DNA from: Nocardioides psychrotolerans
GTDB taxonomy: Bacteria; Actinomycetota; Actinomycetes; Propionibacteriales; Nocardioidaceae
Length of the DNA: 64,000 nt
NCBI RefSeq assembly: GCF_900113685.1
Contig: NZ_FOQG01000017.1
Coordinates: 19,628 to 83,627, forward strand
Direction: 5' to 3'
Positions 17,993 to 26,458 of this stretch are shown here, one piece after another. The notes under the pieces were generated by a model. It ran no database searches. It saw only the letters and a list, made by a program, of their open reading frames with translations, and had not been told where the DNA came from. The translations under genes and the position numbers were made by a program. Numbering within the stretch: position 1 is the stretch's first letter; each line of letters begins with the position of its first letter.

Positions 17993-19432
17993 GTGGACCT
18001 TCGTGACTACCTGCGGATGCTCAGGCGCCGGTGGGTCCTGATCTCCGTCACGGCCGCCATCGTGCTCGGCGTCTCAGCAGCGCTGACTTTCACGGCTATC
18101 CCAATCTACTCCTCGTCGGCACGCATCTTCGTGTCCACGACGCCCACCACCGAGTCCGACGCCTACCAGGGCGGCCTCTTCTCCGTTCAGCGAGTGACGT
18201 CCTACGCGGACCTGATCGGAAACAGCCGCGATCTGGCTCAGACCGTGATCACCGAACTCAATCTCGACCTGACCCCGGATGAGCTGATCGGGAAGGTGAC
18301 CTCGGAGGTCGTCCCAGAGACGGTCATCATCAGCCTCACCGTCACCGACCCCGACCCCGCCGAAGCGCAGCGCCTGGCTCAGGCCTACGCAGACGCCCTC
18401 TCCGACATGGTGCGCGAGCTCGAGACACCTGAGGGGTCCACCACGGCCCTGCTGAAGGCCACTACCGTCGACCCTGCGACACGGTCGGACACCCCGATCT
18501 CTCCCGACCCCGTCCGCAACCTCGGTCTCGGGGTCGTGCTCGGTCTGCTCCTGGGCTTAGGGCTCGCCCTGGCCCGAGAGTTCCTCGACACGACGATCAA
18601 GTCCGTCGACGATGTCACCAGCGCCATCGACGCCCCCCTCCTCGGTGCCATCGCCTACGACGGGTCTGCCAGCAAGCGGCCCCTGGTCACCGAGCTGGCC
18701 TCGCACGCCCCGCGGGTGGAAGCCTTCCGCGTGCTCCGCACCAACCTCCAGTTCGTGGAAGTCGACTCGCCTGACAAGGTCTTCGTCGTCACCTCAGCCG
18801 TCCCCGGAGAGGGCAAGACCACGACCGCGGTGAACCTCGCGATCACCATGGCCCAGGCGGGGCACCGCACGCTGCTGATCGAATGCGACCTGCGGCGCCC
18901 ACGCGCCGCCCGCGCCCTCGGCATGGACGAGGCCGTCGGCGTCACCACCATCCTTGTCGGCAAGGTGACACTGGACGACGCCATCCAGAAGCACGAGGAC
19001 AGCGACCTGCACATGCTGGGGAGCGGCGCCATCCCGCCCAACCCGGCCGAGCTCATCCAGTCACGCGCGATGATCGAGATGCTCGACGCGGTCCGTGAGC
19101 GCTACGACATGGTGATCATCGACGCGCCTCCGTTGCTGCCGGTCACCGACGCTGCGCTGCTCGCATCCCTCGCCGACGGCGCCCTGCTGATCGTGCGCCA
19201 TGGCAAGACCACCCGCGACCAGCTGCACCTCGCGGCGGAGCGACTCCGCCAGGTGGGTGCCAACCCGATCGGGGTGGTCATGAACTGGACTCCCACCAAG
19301 GGCGCTCGCGGGGGTTATGGCTACGGCTACGGCTACGGCTACGGCTACGGCTACGGCTACGCCCCGCTCGAGGTTCCTGCGGCGACGAGCACGGTCAAGC
19401 GCAAAGGCAGTCGCACGAAGCTCGAGGAGTAG
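17993..19432 (+). CDS. Polysaccharide co-polymerase/tyrosine autokinase (Wzz-Wzc type BY-kinase)
   Basis: This 479-residue protein combines an N-terminal Wzz domain and a C-terminal bacterial tyrosine kinase. The Wzz part has a first transmembrane helix at about residues 15-37, an extracytoplasmic domain, and a second helix at about 177-195. The kinase has Walker A (SAVPGEGKTTT, about 268-278), Walker A' (LLIECDLRRPR) and Walker B (MVIIDAPPLLPVTDA). It would control chain length and export, using phosphorylation of its tail. The tail has eight Tyr alternating with Gly, followed by a Lys/Arg-rich end. The GTG at 17993 is chosen because aggag lies 7 bases upstream; an in-frame TTG at 17960 is an alternative. 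It converges with the DUF4012 gene. Confidence 0.92.
   Translation: MDLRDYLRMLRRRWVLISVTAAIVLGVSAALTFTAIPIYSSSARIFVSTTPTTESDAYQGGLFSVQRVTSYADLIGNSRDLAQTVITELNLDLTPDELIGKVTSEVVPETVIISLTVTDPDPAEAQRLAQAYADALSDMVRELETPEGSTTALLKATTVDPATRSDTPISPDPVRNLGLGVVLGLLLGLGLALAREFLDTTIKSVDDVTSAIDAPLLGAIAYDGSASKRPLVTELASHAPRVEAFRVLRTNLQFVEVDSPDKVFVVTSAVPGEGKTTTAVNLAITMAQAGHRTLLIECDLRRPRAARALGMDEAVGVTTILVGKVTLDDAIQKHEDSDLHMLGSGAIPPNPAELIQSRAMIEMLDAVRERYDMVIIDAPPLLPVTDAALLASLADGALLIVRHGKTTRDQLHLAAERLRQVGANPIGVVMNWTPTKGARGGYGYGYGYGYGYGYGYAPLEVPAATSTVKRKGSRTKLEE
19319..19360 (+). repeat. Seven perfect ggctac hexamers coding for a Gly-Tyr tail
   Basis: Seven tandem copies of ggctac (42 bases) encode alternating Gly-Tyr in the kinase tail; with the preceding ggttat codon pair the tail has eight Tyr. 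Each 6-base gain or loss adds or removes one Gly-Tyr pair without changing frame, so the number of phospho-acceptor sites can change by slippage. Confidence 0.95.
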
Positions 19433-19447
19433 ACCGCATCGGTGGAC

Positions 19448-21193
19448 TCACGAACAGGCGGAAAGCGCTGTGCTCGACGTCTGCACCGGTAGTACGCTCG
19501 GAGTCGACTCCACCTCGACATCCTCAGTCTGACCCGTCCCGGTCAACATGCGCCACGTCACGTCCAGCGTGAAGCCGGGGGTGAGCTCAGCGACCGTCGA
19601 GACTACGGGACGGCCGTCCTGGACTACAGGCACGGCCTCCACCGGCTTGCTGTTGAAGGCGACCGCAGAAATCGAGCCGCCCACTGGCCCGACAAGTCGG
19701 ACGACCACCAGCTGGGATCCCGGCATGGTGCCGAAGGCGCCGGCGCCGGTGATGTAGTCCGGCAACGAAGCCGCGTCCTCGGGGGCGTCCGACAGGAGGT
19801 GCAACTTGCCCGTCAGACCTTGAACGCCGTCCTTGCAGAACGTGGTGGTGACCTTGACGTCGTGACGCAGGAAGTAGGACATCTTGGCGCCGGTCGCGTC
19901 GTTGAGATAGACGCCCACCTGGGGCGACTCGGTGTCGTCCGTGACGAGCTCACCGGCGATCGTCGAGCCCGCGATCTCATCCTGCACAACGGGCTCGAAG
20001 GAGTGCAACCGGATCCGTCGCTCGCGGACACCGCGGGCGAGGGCGGTGAAGAGGTTCTCGGGCGAGTCCACCCCGTCCGTCAGGGCTCCGAAGATGGCCG
20101 CCGCAGCTGCTTGGAAGAATGCATCCTGCTTCTCGGGCTCCTCGAAGCGGAGGTAGACCTCATGGAGGAGCTCTTCCACCACGTTGTCGGATGTCAAGGT
20201 CCGCCCACCCACTGTCACGGGACCCGTCGAGGTCAGGGCATAGGAGAGCGACACAGGGTCAACGGTGATCACGCCGTCGATGGCCTCTGGGTAGACCTGC
20301 TCCCACCTGGCCTTCATCAGGGCAGCGACCCTCGGGAAGTCCGGCGTGAAATTGGCGTCGACGAACCATAGGCCCAGCTCCTCGCCGTAAATGTCGCGCT
20401 CAGCCTGAGTCAGCGGGAGCACCGGGGCGTTCGTCCGCCCGAACGAGATGCCCGGCACCTGCCTGGTCAGCTGAGCACGGCCGTCCTCTGTGTGCATCAG
20501 CGAGACGGCGCCCGGGAGGCCACCCGTCGCGCGGATCTCCGCATTGTTCTGGAACGCGAGCAGGTAGTCACGCGGGCCATCCGCGCCCAGGATCGTCGGC
20601 ATAATCTTGGTAGCGACGGTGGCAGCGGACAGGCTTTCGGAGGCTGAGGTGATCTCATCCAGCAACTCGCGGTAGCGGCTGCGCAGGGCAGGCTCCAGGC
20701 TGAGCGGATTAATGCCCTCGAGTCGACCCGCTGCGCGCTCGAAGGACTGGCTCCCCGCCAACACCTTGGGGGTGAGCGCTTCCAGGGCTGCGAGGTCGAT
20801 GGCGCCGTCAGACGGCGCCAGTGCGTCGAGATCACTGGTGATGTCAGTCAGGGGCTCTAGGCCGTCTGATGCCAGGTCATCGAGGACCTGGGCGATCGTC
20901 CGAATGGCTTCGGCGTCGTCTCCATACTTGGGGAGGATCGTCAGCGCGTCCCAGGTCGCTCCGTCGGTGCGCTCGGCGGCAGCGGAGGTGTGCACCCGAA
21001 GGCTCGACAGGGACGCGTCGATCCCAGCCTCATCAGCCTGCTCGAGTGACTCGCGAAGCTCCCGAGCGTCGGCTACCGCCGCACTGAGCGACTGATTGAC
21101 CTTCCAGGCGGTCCAACCCGCCCACGCCACGAATCCAACCGCGACGACTGCCAACAGGATGACGGCAAGGCGCCATCCACGGAGAAACCTCAT
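19448..21193 (-). CDS. DUF4012 domain-containing membrane protein
   Basis: This 581-residue protein has one N-terminal transmembrane helix (about residues 8-28) and a large extracytoplasmic region. The segment YLLAFQNNAEIRATGGLPG and the region GLWFVDANFTPDFP are recognisable parts of DUF4012, a family of unknown function found in actinobacteria, often next to polysaccharide clusters. No catalytic motif can be named. It converges with the tyrosine autokinase gene 15 bases away. A role in anchoring or display of the exported polysaccharide is only an inference from context. Confidence 0.82.
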   Translation of the reverse strand: MRFLRGWRLAVILLAVVAVGFVAWAGWTAWKVNQSLSAAVADARELRESLEQADEAGIDASLSSLRVHTSAAAERTDGATWDALTILPKYGDDAEAIRTIAQVLDDLASDGLEPLTDITSDLDALAPSDGAIDLAALEALTPKVLAGSQSFERAAGRLEGINPLSLEPALRSRYRELLDEITSASESLSAATVATKIMPTILGADGPRDYLLAFQNNAEIRATGGLPGAVSLMHTEDGRAQLTRQVPGISFGRTNAPVLPLTQAERDIYGEELGLWFVDANFTPDFPRVAALMKARWEQVYPEAIDGVITVDPVSLSYALTSTGPVTVGGRTLTSDNVVEELLHEVYLRFEEPEKQDAFFQAAAAAIFGALTDGVDSPENLFTALARGVRERRIRLHSFEPVVQDEIAGSTIAGELVTDDTESPQVGVYLNDATGAKMSYFLRHDVKVTTTFCKDGVQGLTGKLHLLSDAPEDAASLPDYITGAGAFGTMPGSQLVVVRLVGPVGGSISAVAFNSKPVEAVPVVQDGRPVVSTVAELTPGFTLDVTWRMLTGTGQTEDVEVESTPSVLPVQTSSTALSACS

Positions 21194-21236
21194 GCATCCA
21201 GCCTTACTGCGCGTCTATCTCGACGGAGCTCTGTGA

Positions 21237-21278
21237 CATGGCAAAGGGCCCCACGGTGACGTGGGGCCCTTTGCCATG
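21237..21278. terminator. Perfect 19-bp inverted repeat with 4-base loop
   Basis: Left arm 21237-21255 and right arm 21260-21278 are perfectly complementary around the loop gtga. It lies just downstream of the minus-strand secreted-protein gene ending at 21295 and upstream of the DUF4012 gene. There is no T-run on the minus strand after it, so it is a strong hairpin but not a textbook intrinsic terminator. Confidence 0.7.
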
Positions 21279-21294
21279 CTGCAAGAGGGGCAGA

Positions 21295-21696
21295 TCAGTC
21301 CTGACGGACGAAGACTGTGAAGGTCGTGCTCGACCTCTCGTAGACCGAGTTGTCAGCAGGCACGTAAGTGACCGTGATCTCCCACTCGCCGGCGAGCTGG
21401 AGCTTCAACTTGACGCCGTCATCAGCGTTGTTGACGCTGGCGCCGCGGGTCTTGAAGCCCTTGGGGCCGACGCGGTCGGCCGTAATCTTGAACGTGCCGC
21501 GCGGGCTGGCGTTGCCAGCCGCCGAGACTTCAGCAGTCACCGTCAGGAACTTGCCGTCGATGCTGCCGGACGCGGACGTGGAGGTCGGGATGCAGCCGGT
21601 GTAGGGACAAGCAGCCGTGGCGGTGCCGGTGGTGACGCCCACCAGACCGAGGGACATGAGCACAGCAGCGAAGAGAGCCGCGATCAGTTTCTTCAT
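21295..21696 (-). CDS. Small secreted Ig-like domain protein
   Basis: This 133-residue protein has a clear Sec signal peptide (MKKLIAALFAAVLMSLGLVG, cleavage probably after TATA). The mature part starts with two Cys (ACPYTGCIP). One beta-rich domain follows, with alternating hydrophobic strands ending in WEITVTYVPADNSVYERSS and TTFTVFVRQD, like Ig/bacterial surface-protein repeats. It has no sortase signal or membrane anchor. It stands alone, framed by a strong hairpin downstream and a gap upstream. The function is unknown; being next to the polysaccharide locus it could be an extracellular matrix protein, which is speculation. Confidence 0.75.
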   Translation of the reverse strand: MKKLIAALFAAVLMSLGLVGVTTGTATAACPYTGCIPTSTSASGSIDGKFLTVTAEVSAAGNASPRGTFKITADRVGPKGFKTRGASVNNADDGVKLKLQLAGEWEITVTYVPADNSVYERSSTTFTVFVRQD

Positions 21697-21926
21697 GGTG
21701 GGAGCCTTCCAATGACAGAACGGGAAAACGTGGCTTCTGCGCCTCGATGGTCCCTATCAGATCACACATCCACCCGTTCGTGAACATCGCGTTCGAAAGA
21801 AGGAGGCACAATTTACGTGGCTGACATGGAGCCCCGCTCAGCGGGGCGCGGTACTAGGACCATCGTCGGATACGGGCTGGGGTATCTGCAGACGACGTTC
21901 CCGGTCCGGACCTGGATATCGCGTCC

Positions 21927-22763
21927 TCATCCGATCTGGAGCAGCGACCGGGCTTCCGCTGTCGACATCGGTCTCCGCTGCACCATCTCGCCCAGGGCAA
22001 CTGCACGTTCGACGAGCTGAGCATTGCTCTCCACGGGGACCCCGCGGCTGATCGTCAGGACATCCTCCATGCCCACGCGCAGGTGGCCGCCCTTGGACAG
22101 GGCTGCCAGGGCTACGGGGAGCGTCGTGCGGCCGATGCCGGTCGCAGACCAGGAGGTCACCTCCGACGGCAGCGTCGCGAGGCCGGCGACCAGGGCGTCG
22201 GCGGTGCCCGGCATGCCGCCTGGCACGCCCATGACGAAGTCGCAATGCACGCGACCGCCAAAGGGCAGGCCGAACTTGTCGATGAGGCGGACGAGCGCGT
22301 GCGCCTGGCCGAGGTCGAAGAGCTCGAACTCCGGAACGATCTGGCGCTCCTGGCTGAGCTGGTAGAGCTCGCAGACAAAGGGCCAAGGATTGAGGAAGAC
22401 GTCGTCCCCAAAGTTGGTGGTCCCCATCGTGAGGCTGCAGGAGTCGGGCTGGGCGTCGAGGACCTTGAGGCGCGCTTCCAGGGGGTCGTGCACCGATCCG
22501 CCTGTCGAAAGCTGGACGATCAGGTCGGTGGACTCGTGAAGTGCCTCAACCGTGGCAGTCAGGAGCCCGAGGTCGAGGGTCGGCTTGTGGTCGGCGTCGC
22601 GGACGTGGACGTGGATCATCGCTGCGCCGGTGGCCTCGCAATCCTTGGCCGTCTGAACGAGCTCCTCGAGGGTCGTCGGGAGCTGCGGGCAGCCGGCCTT
22701 CGACGTCTCGGCGCCTGTCGGCGCGACGGTGATGAGAAGGGCTTCCGGCGGCACAACTGACAT
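21927..22763 (-). CDS. 3-keto-5-aminohexanoate cleavage (BKACE) family protein
   Basis: This 278-residue TIM-barrel enzyme of the BKACE/DUF849 family condenses or cleaves a beta-keto acid with acetyl-CoA. The Zn-binding HVHVRD motif is at about residues 49-54, followed by [20 protein letters not shown] and the C-terminal [10 protein letters not shown], all characteristic. The start [19 protein letters not shown] at 22763 matches the family; the frame stays open upstream without family-like sequence. It is divergent from dtd, about 100 bases away. The substrate of this member is not known; it need not be the lysine fermentation intermediate. Confidence 0.88.
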   Translation of the reverse strand: MSVVPPEALLITVAPTGAETSKAGCPQLPTTLEELVQTAKDCEATGAAMIHVHVRDADHKPTLDLGLLTATVEALHESTDLIVQLSTGGSVHDPLEARLKVLDAQPDSCSLTMGTTNFGDDVFLNPWPFVCELYQLSQERQIVPEFELFDLGQAHALVRLIDKFGLPFGGRVHCDFVMGVPGGMPGTADALVAGLATLPSEVTSWSATGIGRTTLPVALAALSKGGHLRVGMEDVLTISRGVPVESNAQLVERAVALGEMVQRRPMSTAEARSLLQIG

Positions 22764-22862
22764 GGGGCCAGGATGGCAGATCCTGGAGGATCGATCGAGT
22801 TGGACGAAATCTTGCGGAAATCGTTCGGCCCGAGAGGGTCTCGACGGAGCGACACTGTGTCT

Positions 22863-23288
22863 ATGCGAGCAGTGGTGCAACGGGTCTTGTCCGCCTCGGT
22901 GACGGTCGACGGAGTAGTCGTGGGCGAGATCCATGAACCCGGGTTGCTGGTCTACCTGGGAATCACGCATGGTGATGGGTTGGACGAGGTCGAGTGGATG
23001 GCGCGGAAGATCTGGGACGTCCGGATCCTGCGGGACGAGCAGTCTGCGTCCGACTTATCCGCGCCGATCCTGGTCGTCAGCCAGTTCACGCTCTACGGCG
23101 ATGCCCGGAAGGGACGGAGGCCGACGTGGCAGGCGGCGCTGCCGGGGCCGGTGAGCGAGCCGGCGTACGAAGCGTTCTGCCTCGAGCTCGAGACGTTGGG
23201 CGCGACCGTGGCCCGCGGGGTCTTCGGGGCCGACATGCAGGTGGCGTCGATCAACGACGGTCCGGTCACGCTGCTGCTGGAGCGCTAA
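22863..23288 (+). CDS. dtd: D-aminoacyl-tRNA deacylase
   Basis: This 141-residue cytoplasmic proofreading enzyme releases D-amino acids (and Gly from mischarged tRNA-Ala) from tRNA. It starts [17 protein letters not shown], has the active-site signature [18 protein letters not shown] (SQFTL) and the C-terminal [18 protein letters not shown] containing the Gly-Pro-type recognition motif variant NDGPVT. The length is normal. The ATG at 22863 is chosen by alignment with the family; an earlier ATG at 22773 adds a non-conserved leader. It converges with the DUF1416 gene across a hairpin. Confidence 0.93.
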   Translation: MRAVVQRVLSASVTVDGVVVGEIHEPGLLVYLGITHGDGLDEVEWMARKIWDVRILRDEQSASDLSAPILVVSQFTLYGDARKGRRPTWQAALPGPVSEPAYEAFCLELETLGATVARGVFGADMQVASINDGPVTLLLER

Positions 23289-23308
23289 GGCGTCACCCGG
23301 CTGGAGAA

Positions 23309-23357
23309 CGACGAAGCCCCGAGCCTCCACACGATGGTGGCAACTCGGGGCTCGTCG
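23309..23357. terminator. Hairpin between convergent genes
   Basis: The 9-bp stem agccccgag/ctcggggct (23315-23323 and 23344-23352) is extended past a one-base bulge by cgacg/cgtcg to 23309 and 23357. It lies between the convergent dtd and DUF1416 genes and probably terminates transcription from both sides. Confidence 0.65.
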
Positions 23358-23367
23358 CGATGCTGGG

Positions 23368-23667
23368 TCAGATGGTGACGGTGACCTCGGCGACGGAGCC
23401 GATGGCGGCGACCACCACGTTGTCGACCGGGTCGGCCTTGGGGGCGAGGGTGCGCAGCGTCCACTCCCCCTCGCCGGCGAAGAACCGGAAGTGGCCGGTC
23501 GCGGAGGTCGGGACCTCGGCGGTGAACTCGCCGGTGCGATCGAGGAGACGCACGTAGGCGTTGCCGACCGGGTCGGTGCCGCCGCGCAGGACCTGGCCCT
23601 GGATCACGGCCTCCTTGGCGACGTTGACGCCGTCGAGGGACAGTCCACCTTCAGTTGCGCCGCACAT
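23368..23667 (-). CDS. DUF1416 domain-containing protein (SseC-like)
   Basis: This 99-residue actinobacterial protein is normally encoded directly after a thiosulfate sulfurtransferase (called sseC in mycobacteria). It begins MCGATEGGLSLDGVNV with an N-terminal Cys and continues as a small beta-sandwich (QGQVLRGGTDPVGNAYVRLL), resembling a carboxypeptidase-regulatory-like domain. Its start shares one base with the stop of the sulfurtransferase gene (TGATG), so it is translationally coupled. The function is unknown; the constant pairing suggests a role in sulfur transfer. Confidence 0.92.
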   Translation of the reverse strand: MCGATEGGLSLDGVNVAKEAVIQGQVLRGGTDPVGNAYVRLLDRTGEFTAEVPTSATGHFRFFAGEGEWTLRTLAPKADPVDNVVVAAIGSVAEVTVTI

Positions 23668-24530
23668 CAGGAGGTCTGCCCTTCAGGAGAGCCGGGCTCG
23701 TCGCCGAGGGCGATCGGGACGCCGACGAGAGAGCCGTATTCGGTCCACGAGCCGTCGTAGTTCTTCACGTTGGCGTGGCCGAGGAGCTCCTTGAGGACGA
23801 ACCAGGTGAGCGAGGAGCGCTCACCGATGCGGCACAGGGCGATGGTGTCCAAGGAGTCGTCGATGCCGACCTCGGCGTAGAGCGCCTTGAGGTCGTCGTC
23901 GGACTTGAAGGTGCCGTCGTCGTTGCAGTTCTTGCTCCACGGCACGTTGAGCGACGTCGGGACGTGGCCGGCGCGCTGGGACTGCTCCTGCGGGAGGTGG
24001 GCGGGGGCGAGCAGGCGGCCGGCGTACTCGTCGGGGCTGCGGACATCGATGAGGTTCTGCACGCCGATGGCAGCGACGGCGTCGTCACGGAAGGCACGGA
24101 TCGAAAGGTCCTGCTCGGTGGCGGTGTAGGACGTCGTGTCGCGTGTGGGCAGCTCGTCGGTGAGCTCGCGGGAGTCGAGCTCCCACTTCTTGCGACCGCC
24201 GTCCATGAGCTTGACGTCCTGGTGGCCGTAGAGCTTGAAGTACCAGTAAGCATAGGCGGCGAACCAGTTGTTGTTGCCGCCGTAGAGGACAACGGTGTGG
24301 TCGTTGGAGACGCCGCGGTCGCTCAGGAGCGCCTCGAACTGCGACTTGCTGACGAAGTCGCGGCGGACCTGGTCCTGGAGGTCGGTGGTCCAGTCGAGCT
24401 TGATGGCATTCTTGATGTGGCCCTTGTCGTAGGCCGTGGTGTCCTCGTCGACCTCGACGATGACGATGTCGGCGTTGTCGATGTTGTCCTCCACCCACTG
24501 GGCGGTGACGAGCGAGCTCTCGCGAGTCAT
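23667..24530 (-). CDS. sseA: Thiosulfate sulfurtransferase (tandem rhodanese)
   Basis: This 287-residue protein has two rhodanese domains. The C-terminal domain carries the catalytic Cys in ALCRIGERSS; the first domain is inactive. It would transfer sulfane sulfur from thiosulfate to cyanide or thiols such as mycothiol or thioredoxin. The start ATG 24530 has agaaggag upstream and gives the family-typical N terminus with SLVTAQWVEDN. It is cotranscribed with DUF4395 (upstream) and DUF1416 (downstream). The equivalent M. tuberculosis protein is CysA2/SseA-like; the symbol is given by family only. Confidence 0.9.
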   Translation of the reverse strand: MTRESSLVTAQWVEDNIDNADIVIVEVDEDTTAYDKGHIKNAIKLDWTTDLQDQVRRDFVSKSQFEALLSDRGVSNDHTVVLYGGNNNWFAAYAYWYFKLYGHQDVKLMDGGRKKWELDSRELTDELPTRDTTSYTATEQDLSIRAFRDDAVAAIGVQNLIDVRSPDEYAGRLLAPAHLPQEQSQRAGHVPTSLNVPWSKNCNDDGTFKSDDDLKALYAEVGIDDSLDTIALCRIGERSSLTWFVLKELLGHANVKNYDGSWTEYGSLVGVPIALGDEPGSPEGQTS

Positions 24531-24561
24531 GGAGTTCTCCTTCTGTTGGGTGGTGCGGAAG

Positions 24562-25026
24562 TCAGGAAGTGGCGGGGGTCTCGAGGCGGTCGCTGCGCGA
24601 GCCCTTGAGGATCCGCAGGGACAGCAGGTAGAACTCGCAGCCGAGGCAGAACTTGAAGACGGCGTTGAGCAGGGCGGCCGCCAGGGCGAAGCCGGTGGCG
24701 ACGAGGCCCACGACGCCGGCGCCACTGGCGAAGCCGATGACGCCCACGAGGGCGAAGCCGAGACCGACGGCCTGGGCGAAGCGCGGCGGGGCAGCGTCCT
24801 CCCACTCGGGAGACCTGGTCAGCCGGGGACGCACGACGGTGCGGAACACCCAGGCCAACGGGGTGTGCTGGATGCCGCGGCCGGCGCCCACGGCGAACAG
24901 CGCTGCCTGCGCGGCGAGGAGCACCGTGGCGAAGGTGCTCGGCGCCGTTAGCAGCACGACGGCCAGCACGATGCTGGTGACGGCTGCGGTGAACTGCGGG
25001 CCGCGTGAATCGATCTGGGTGGTCAT
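24562..25026 (-). CDS. DUF4395 family membrane protein
   Basis: This 154-residue membrane protein has four predicted helices: two in residues about 10-50 and two in about 90-135. The N-terminal RGPQFTAAVTSIVLA and the C-terminal CLGCEFYLL with paired Cys are typical of DUF4395. The family is found with rhodaneses and thioredoxins in actinobacteria. The Cys pair could relay thiols or bind a cofactor, but no activity is known to me. Start 25026 gives the family-like N terminus. It is the first gene of the minus-strand unit with sseA and DUF1416. Confidence 0.85.
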   Translation of the reverse strand: MTTQIDSRGPQFTAAVTSIVLAVVLLTAPSTFATVLLAAQAALFAVGAGRGIQHTPLAWVFRTVVRPRLTRSPEWEDAAPPRFAQAVGLGFALVGVIGFASGAGVVGLVATGFALAAALLNAVFKFCLGCEFYLLSLRILKGSRSDRLETPATS

Positions 25027-25444
25027 GGCTCTCCTGGGGTCCTGTCGTGGGCGACGGCAAGGGACCCGGGGGCGCTCGTGTGAACGCGGCAACTCGGCTT
25101 AACTGGAGCGATCCAGTCGACTTAGCGGAGTCGGAGACGGGGTCCCGTCAGGACATTCGACACAGGGACGAGCGCACGCGGCAGTGGTCCACTGCGCGTC
25201 GCTTGGTCAACCAGGTCGTGGACATGCGTCCAGAGTAGGGACGCCTGCTCGTGGACACACATCGACGTCTCACCTATCGGACAGGCGGTCCATTATGTGG
25301 ACGTCGTAAGCAGGGGCCACGAGGTAACCGACGAGCGCGACGGCTAGCACCCGGCGTACTCCTGGCTTGTCCACGGGGCCCACCGTCCCAGAAGCCTGCG
25401 CACTATCCTCGCGTGACCCACTCTTCGACCAGGACAGGATCGAC
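25027..25444. other. Intergenic region between the sulfur operon and gmd
   Basis: This 418-base gap between divergent genes has no supported coding sequence. It contains short dyads, for example gtcca/tggac around 25288-25302 and an outer cgacgt/acgtcg pair at 25263-25268 and 25301-25306, and ctgga/tccag near 25105. These might be regulatory, but none matches an operator that I can name. Confidence 0.35.
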
Positions 25445-26458
25445 GTGCCCAAGCGCGCATTCATCACCGGGATCACCGGCCAGGACGGCTCCTACCTCGC
25501 CGAGCTGCTCCTGGAGAAGGGCTACGAGGTCCACGGCCTGGTGCGGCGGTCGTCGAGCTTCAACCGGGGACGCATCGACCCGATCTATCTCGACGCCTCC
25601 GCCGGTGAGCGTCTCTTCCTGCACTACGGCGACATGACCGACGGCGTCAGCCTGGTCAACCTCGTGCACGAGATCAAGCCCGACGAGGTCTACAACCTCG
25701 CGGCCCAGAGCCACGTGCGGGTGTCTTTCGAGATCCCGGAATACACCGCGTCGGCCGACGGCATCGGGACCGTGCGGCTCCTGGAGGCGCTGCGCGCGGC
25801 CAAGCTCGACTGCCGGTTCTACCAGGCGTCGACCTCGGAGATGTTCGGCGCGACGCCTCCCCCGCAGGACGAGCACACCCTCTTCTACCCGCGCTCCCCC
25901 TACGCCGCCGCCAAGCTCTATGCGCACTGGATGACCATCAACTACCGCGAGGCCTACGACATGTATGCCGTCTCCGGGATCCTCTTCAACCATGAGTCAC
26001 CGCGGCGCGGCGAGTCGTTCGTGACCCGCAAGATCACCATGGCCGTCGCGGCGATCCAGGCCGGGCACCAGGACGTCCTGCTGCTCGGCAACATCGACGC
26101 CGTGCGCGACTGGGGCTACGCCAAGGAGTACGTCGAGGGCATGTGGCGGATGCTGCAGCAGGACGAGCCAGGCGACTACGTGCTCGCCACCGGCGTCGGC
26201 ACCACCGTGCGCGACTTCTGCGAGCAGGCCTTCGCCCACGTCGGCATGGACTGGCGCGACTACGTGATCTTCAACGAGGCGAAGTACGAGCGACCGACCG
26301 AGGTGGACGCGCTCATCGGCGACCCGGCCAAGGCCCACGAGGTCCTCGGCTGGAAGGCGCAGACCGACATCGGCGCGCTGGCCCGGCTGATGGTCGACGC
26401 CGACGTCGCGGCATTGTCCGGAGGGCCGTTCGGAGGGCCGGCCGCCGGCCTCGCCTGA
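25445..26458 (+). CDS. gmd: GDP-mannose 4,6-dehydratase
   Basis: This 337-residue extended SDR converts GDP-D-mannose to GDP-4-keto-6-deoxy-D-mannose. It has [19 protein letters not shown] (NADP motif), [17 protein letters not shown], the catalytic triad region STSEMFG with Glu, and [12 protein letters not shown] (YxxxK), followed by [18 protein letters not shown], all diagnostic of Gmd. GTG 25445 is chosen because the product then begins right before the NADP motif, with an aggacagg site upstream. Its stop overlaps the next gene's ATG by one base. The product is the precursor of GDP-fucose, rhamnose or perosamine, so it could feed the upstream glycan locus, but it lies about 6 kb from it. 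Confidence 0.93.
   Translation: MPKRAFITGITGQDGSYLAELLLEKGYEVHGLVRRSSSFNRGRIDPIYLDASAGERLFLHYGDMTDGVSLVNLVHEIKPDEVYNLAAQSHVRVSFEIPEYTASADGIGTVRLLEALRAAKLDCRFYQASTSEMFGATPPPQDEHTLFYPRSPYAAAKLYAHWMTINYREAYDMYAVSGILFNHESPRRGESFVTRKITMAVAAIQAGHQDVLLLGNIDAVRDWGYAKEYVEGMWRMLQQDEPGDYVLATGVGTTVRDFCEQAFAHVGMDWRDYVIFNEAKYERPTEVDALIGDPAKAHEVLGWKAQTDIGALARLMVDADVAALSGGPFGGPAAGLA

Noticed and set aside
21831..21847. Short hairpin gccccgc/gcggggc downstream of the BKACE gene
   Set aside because: A 7-bp stem without T-run is common by chance at this GC content, so it is not listed as a terminator.
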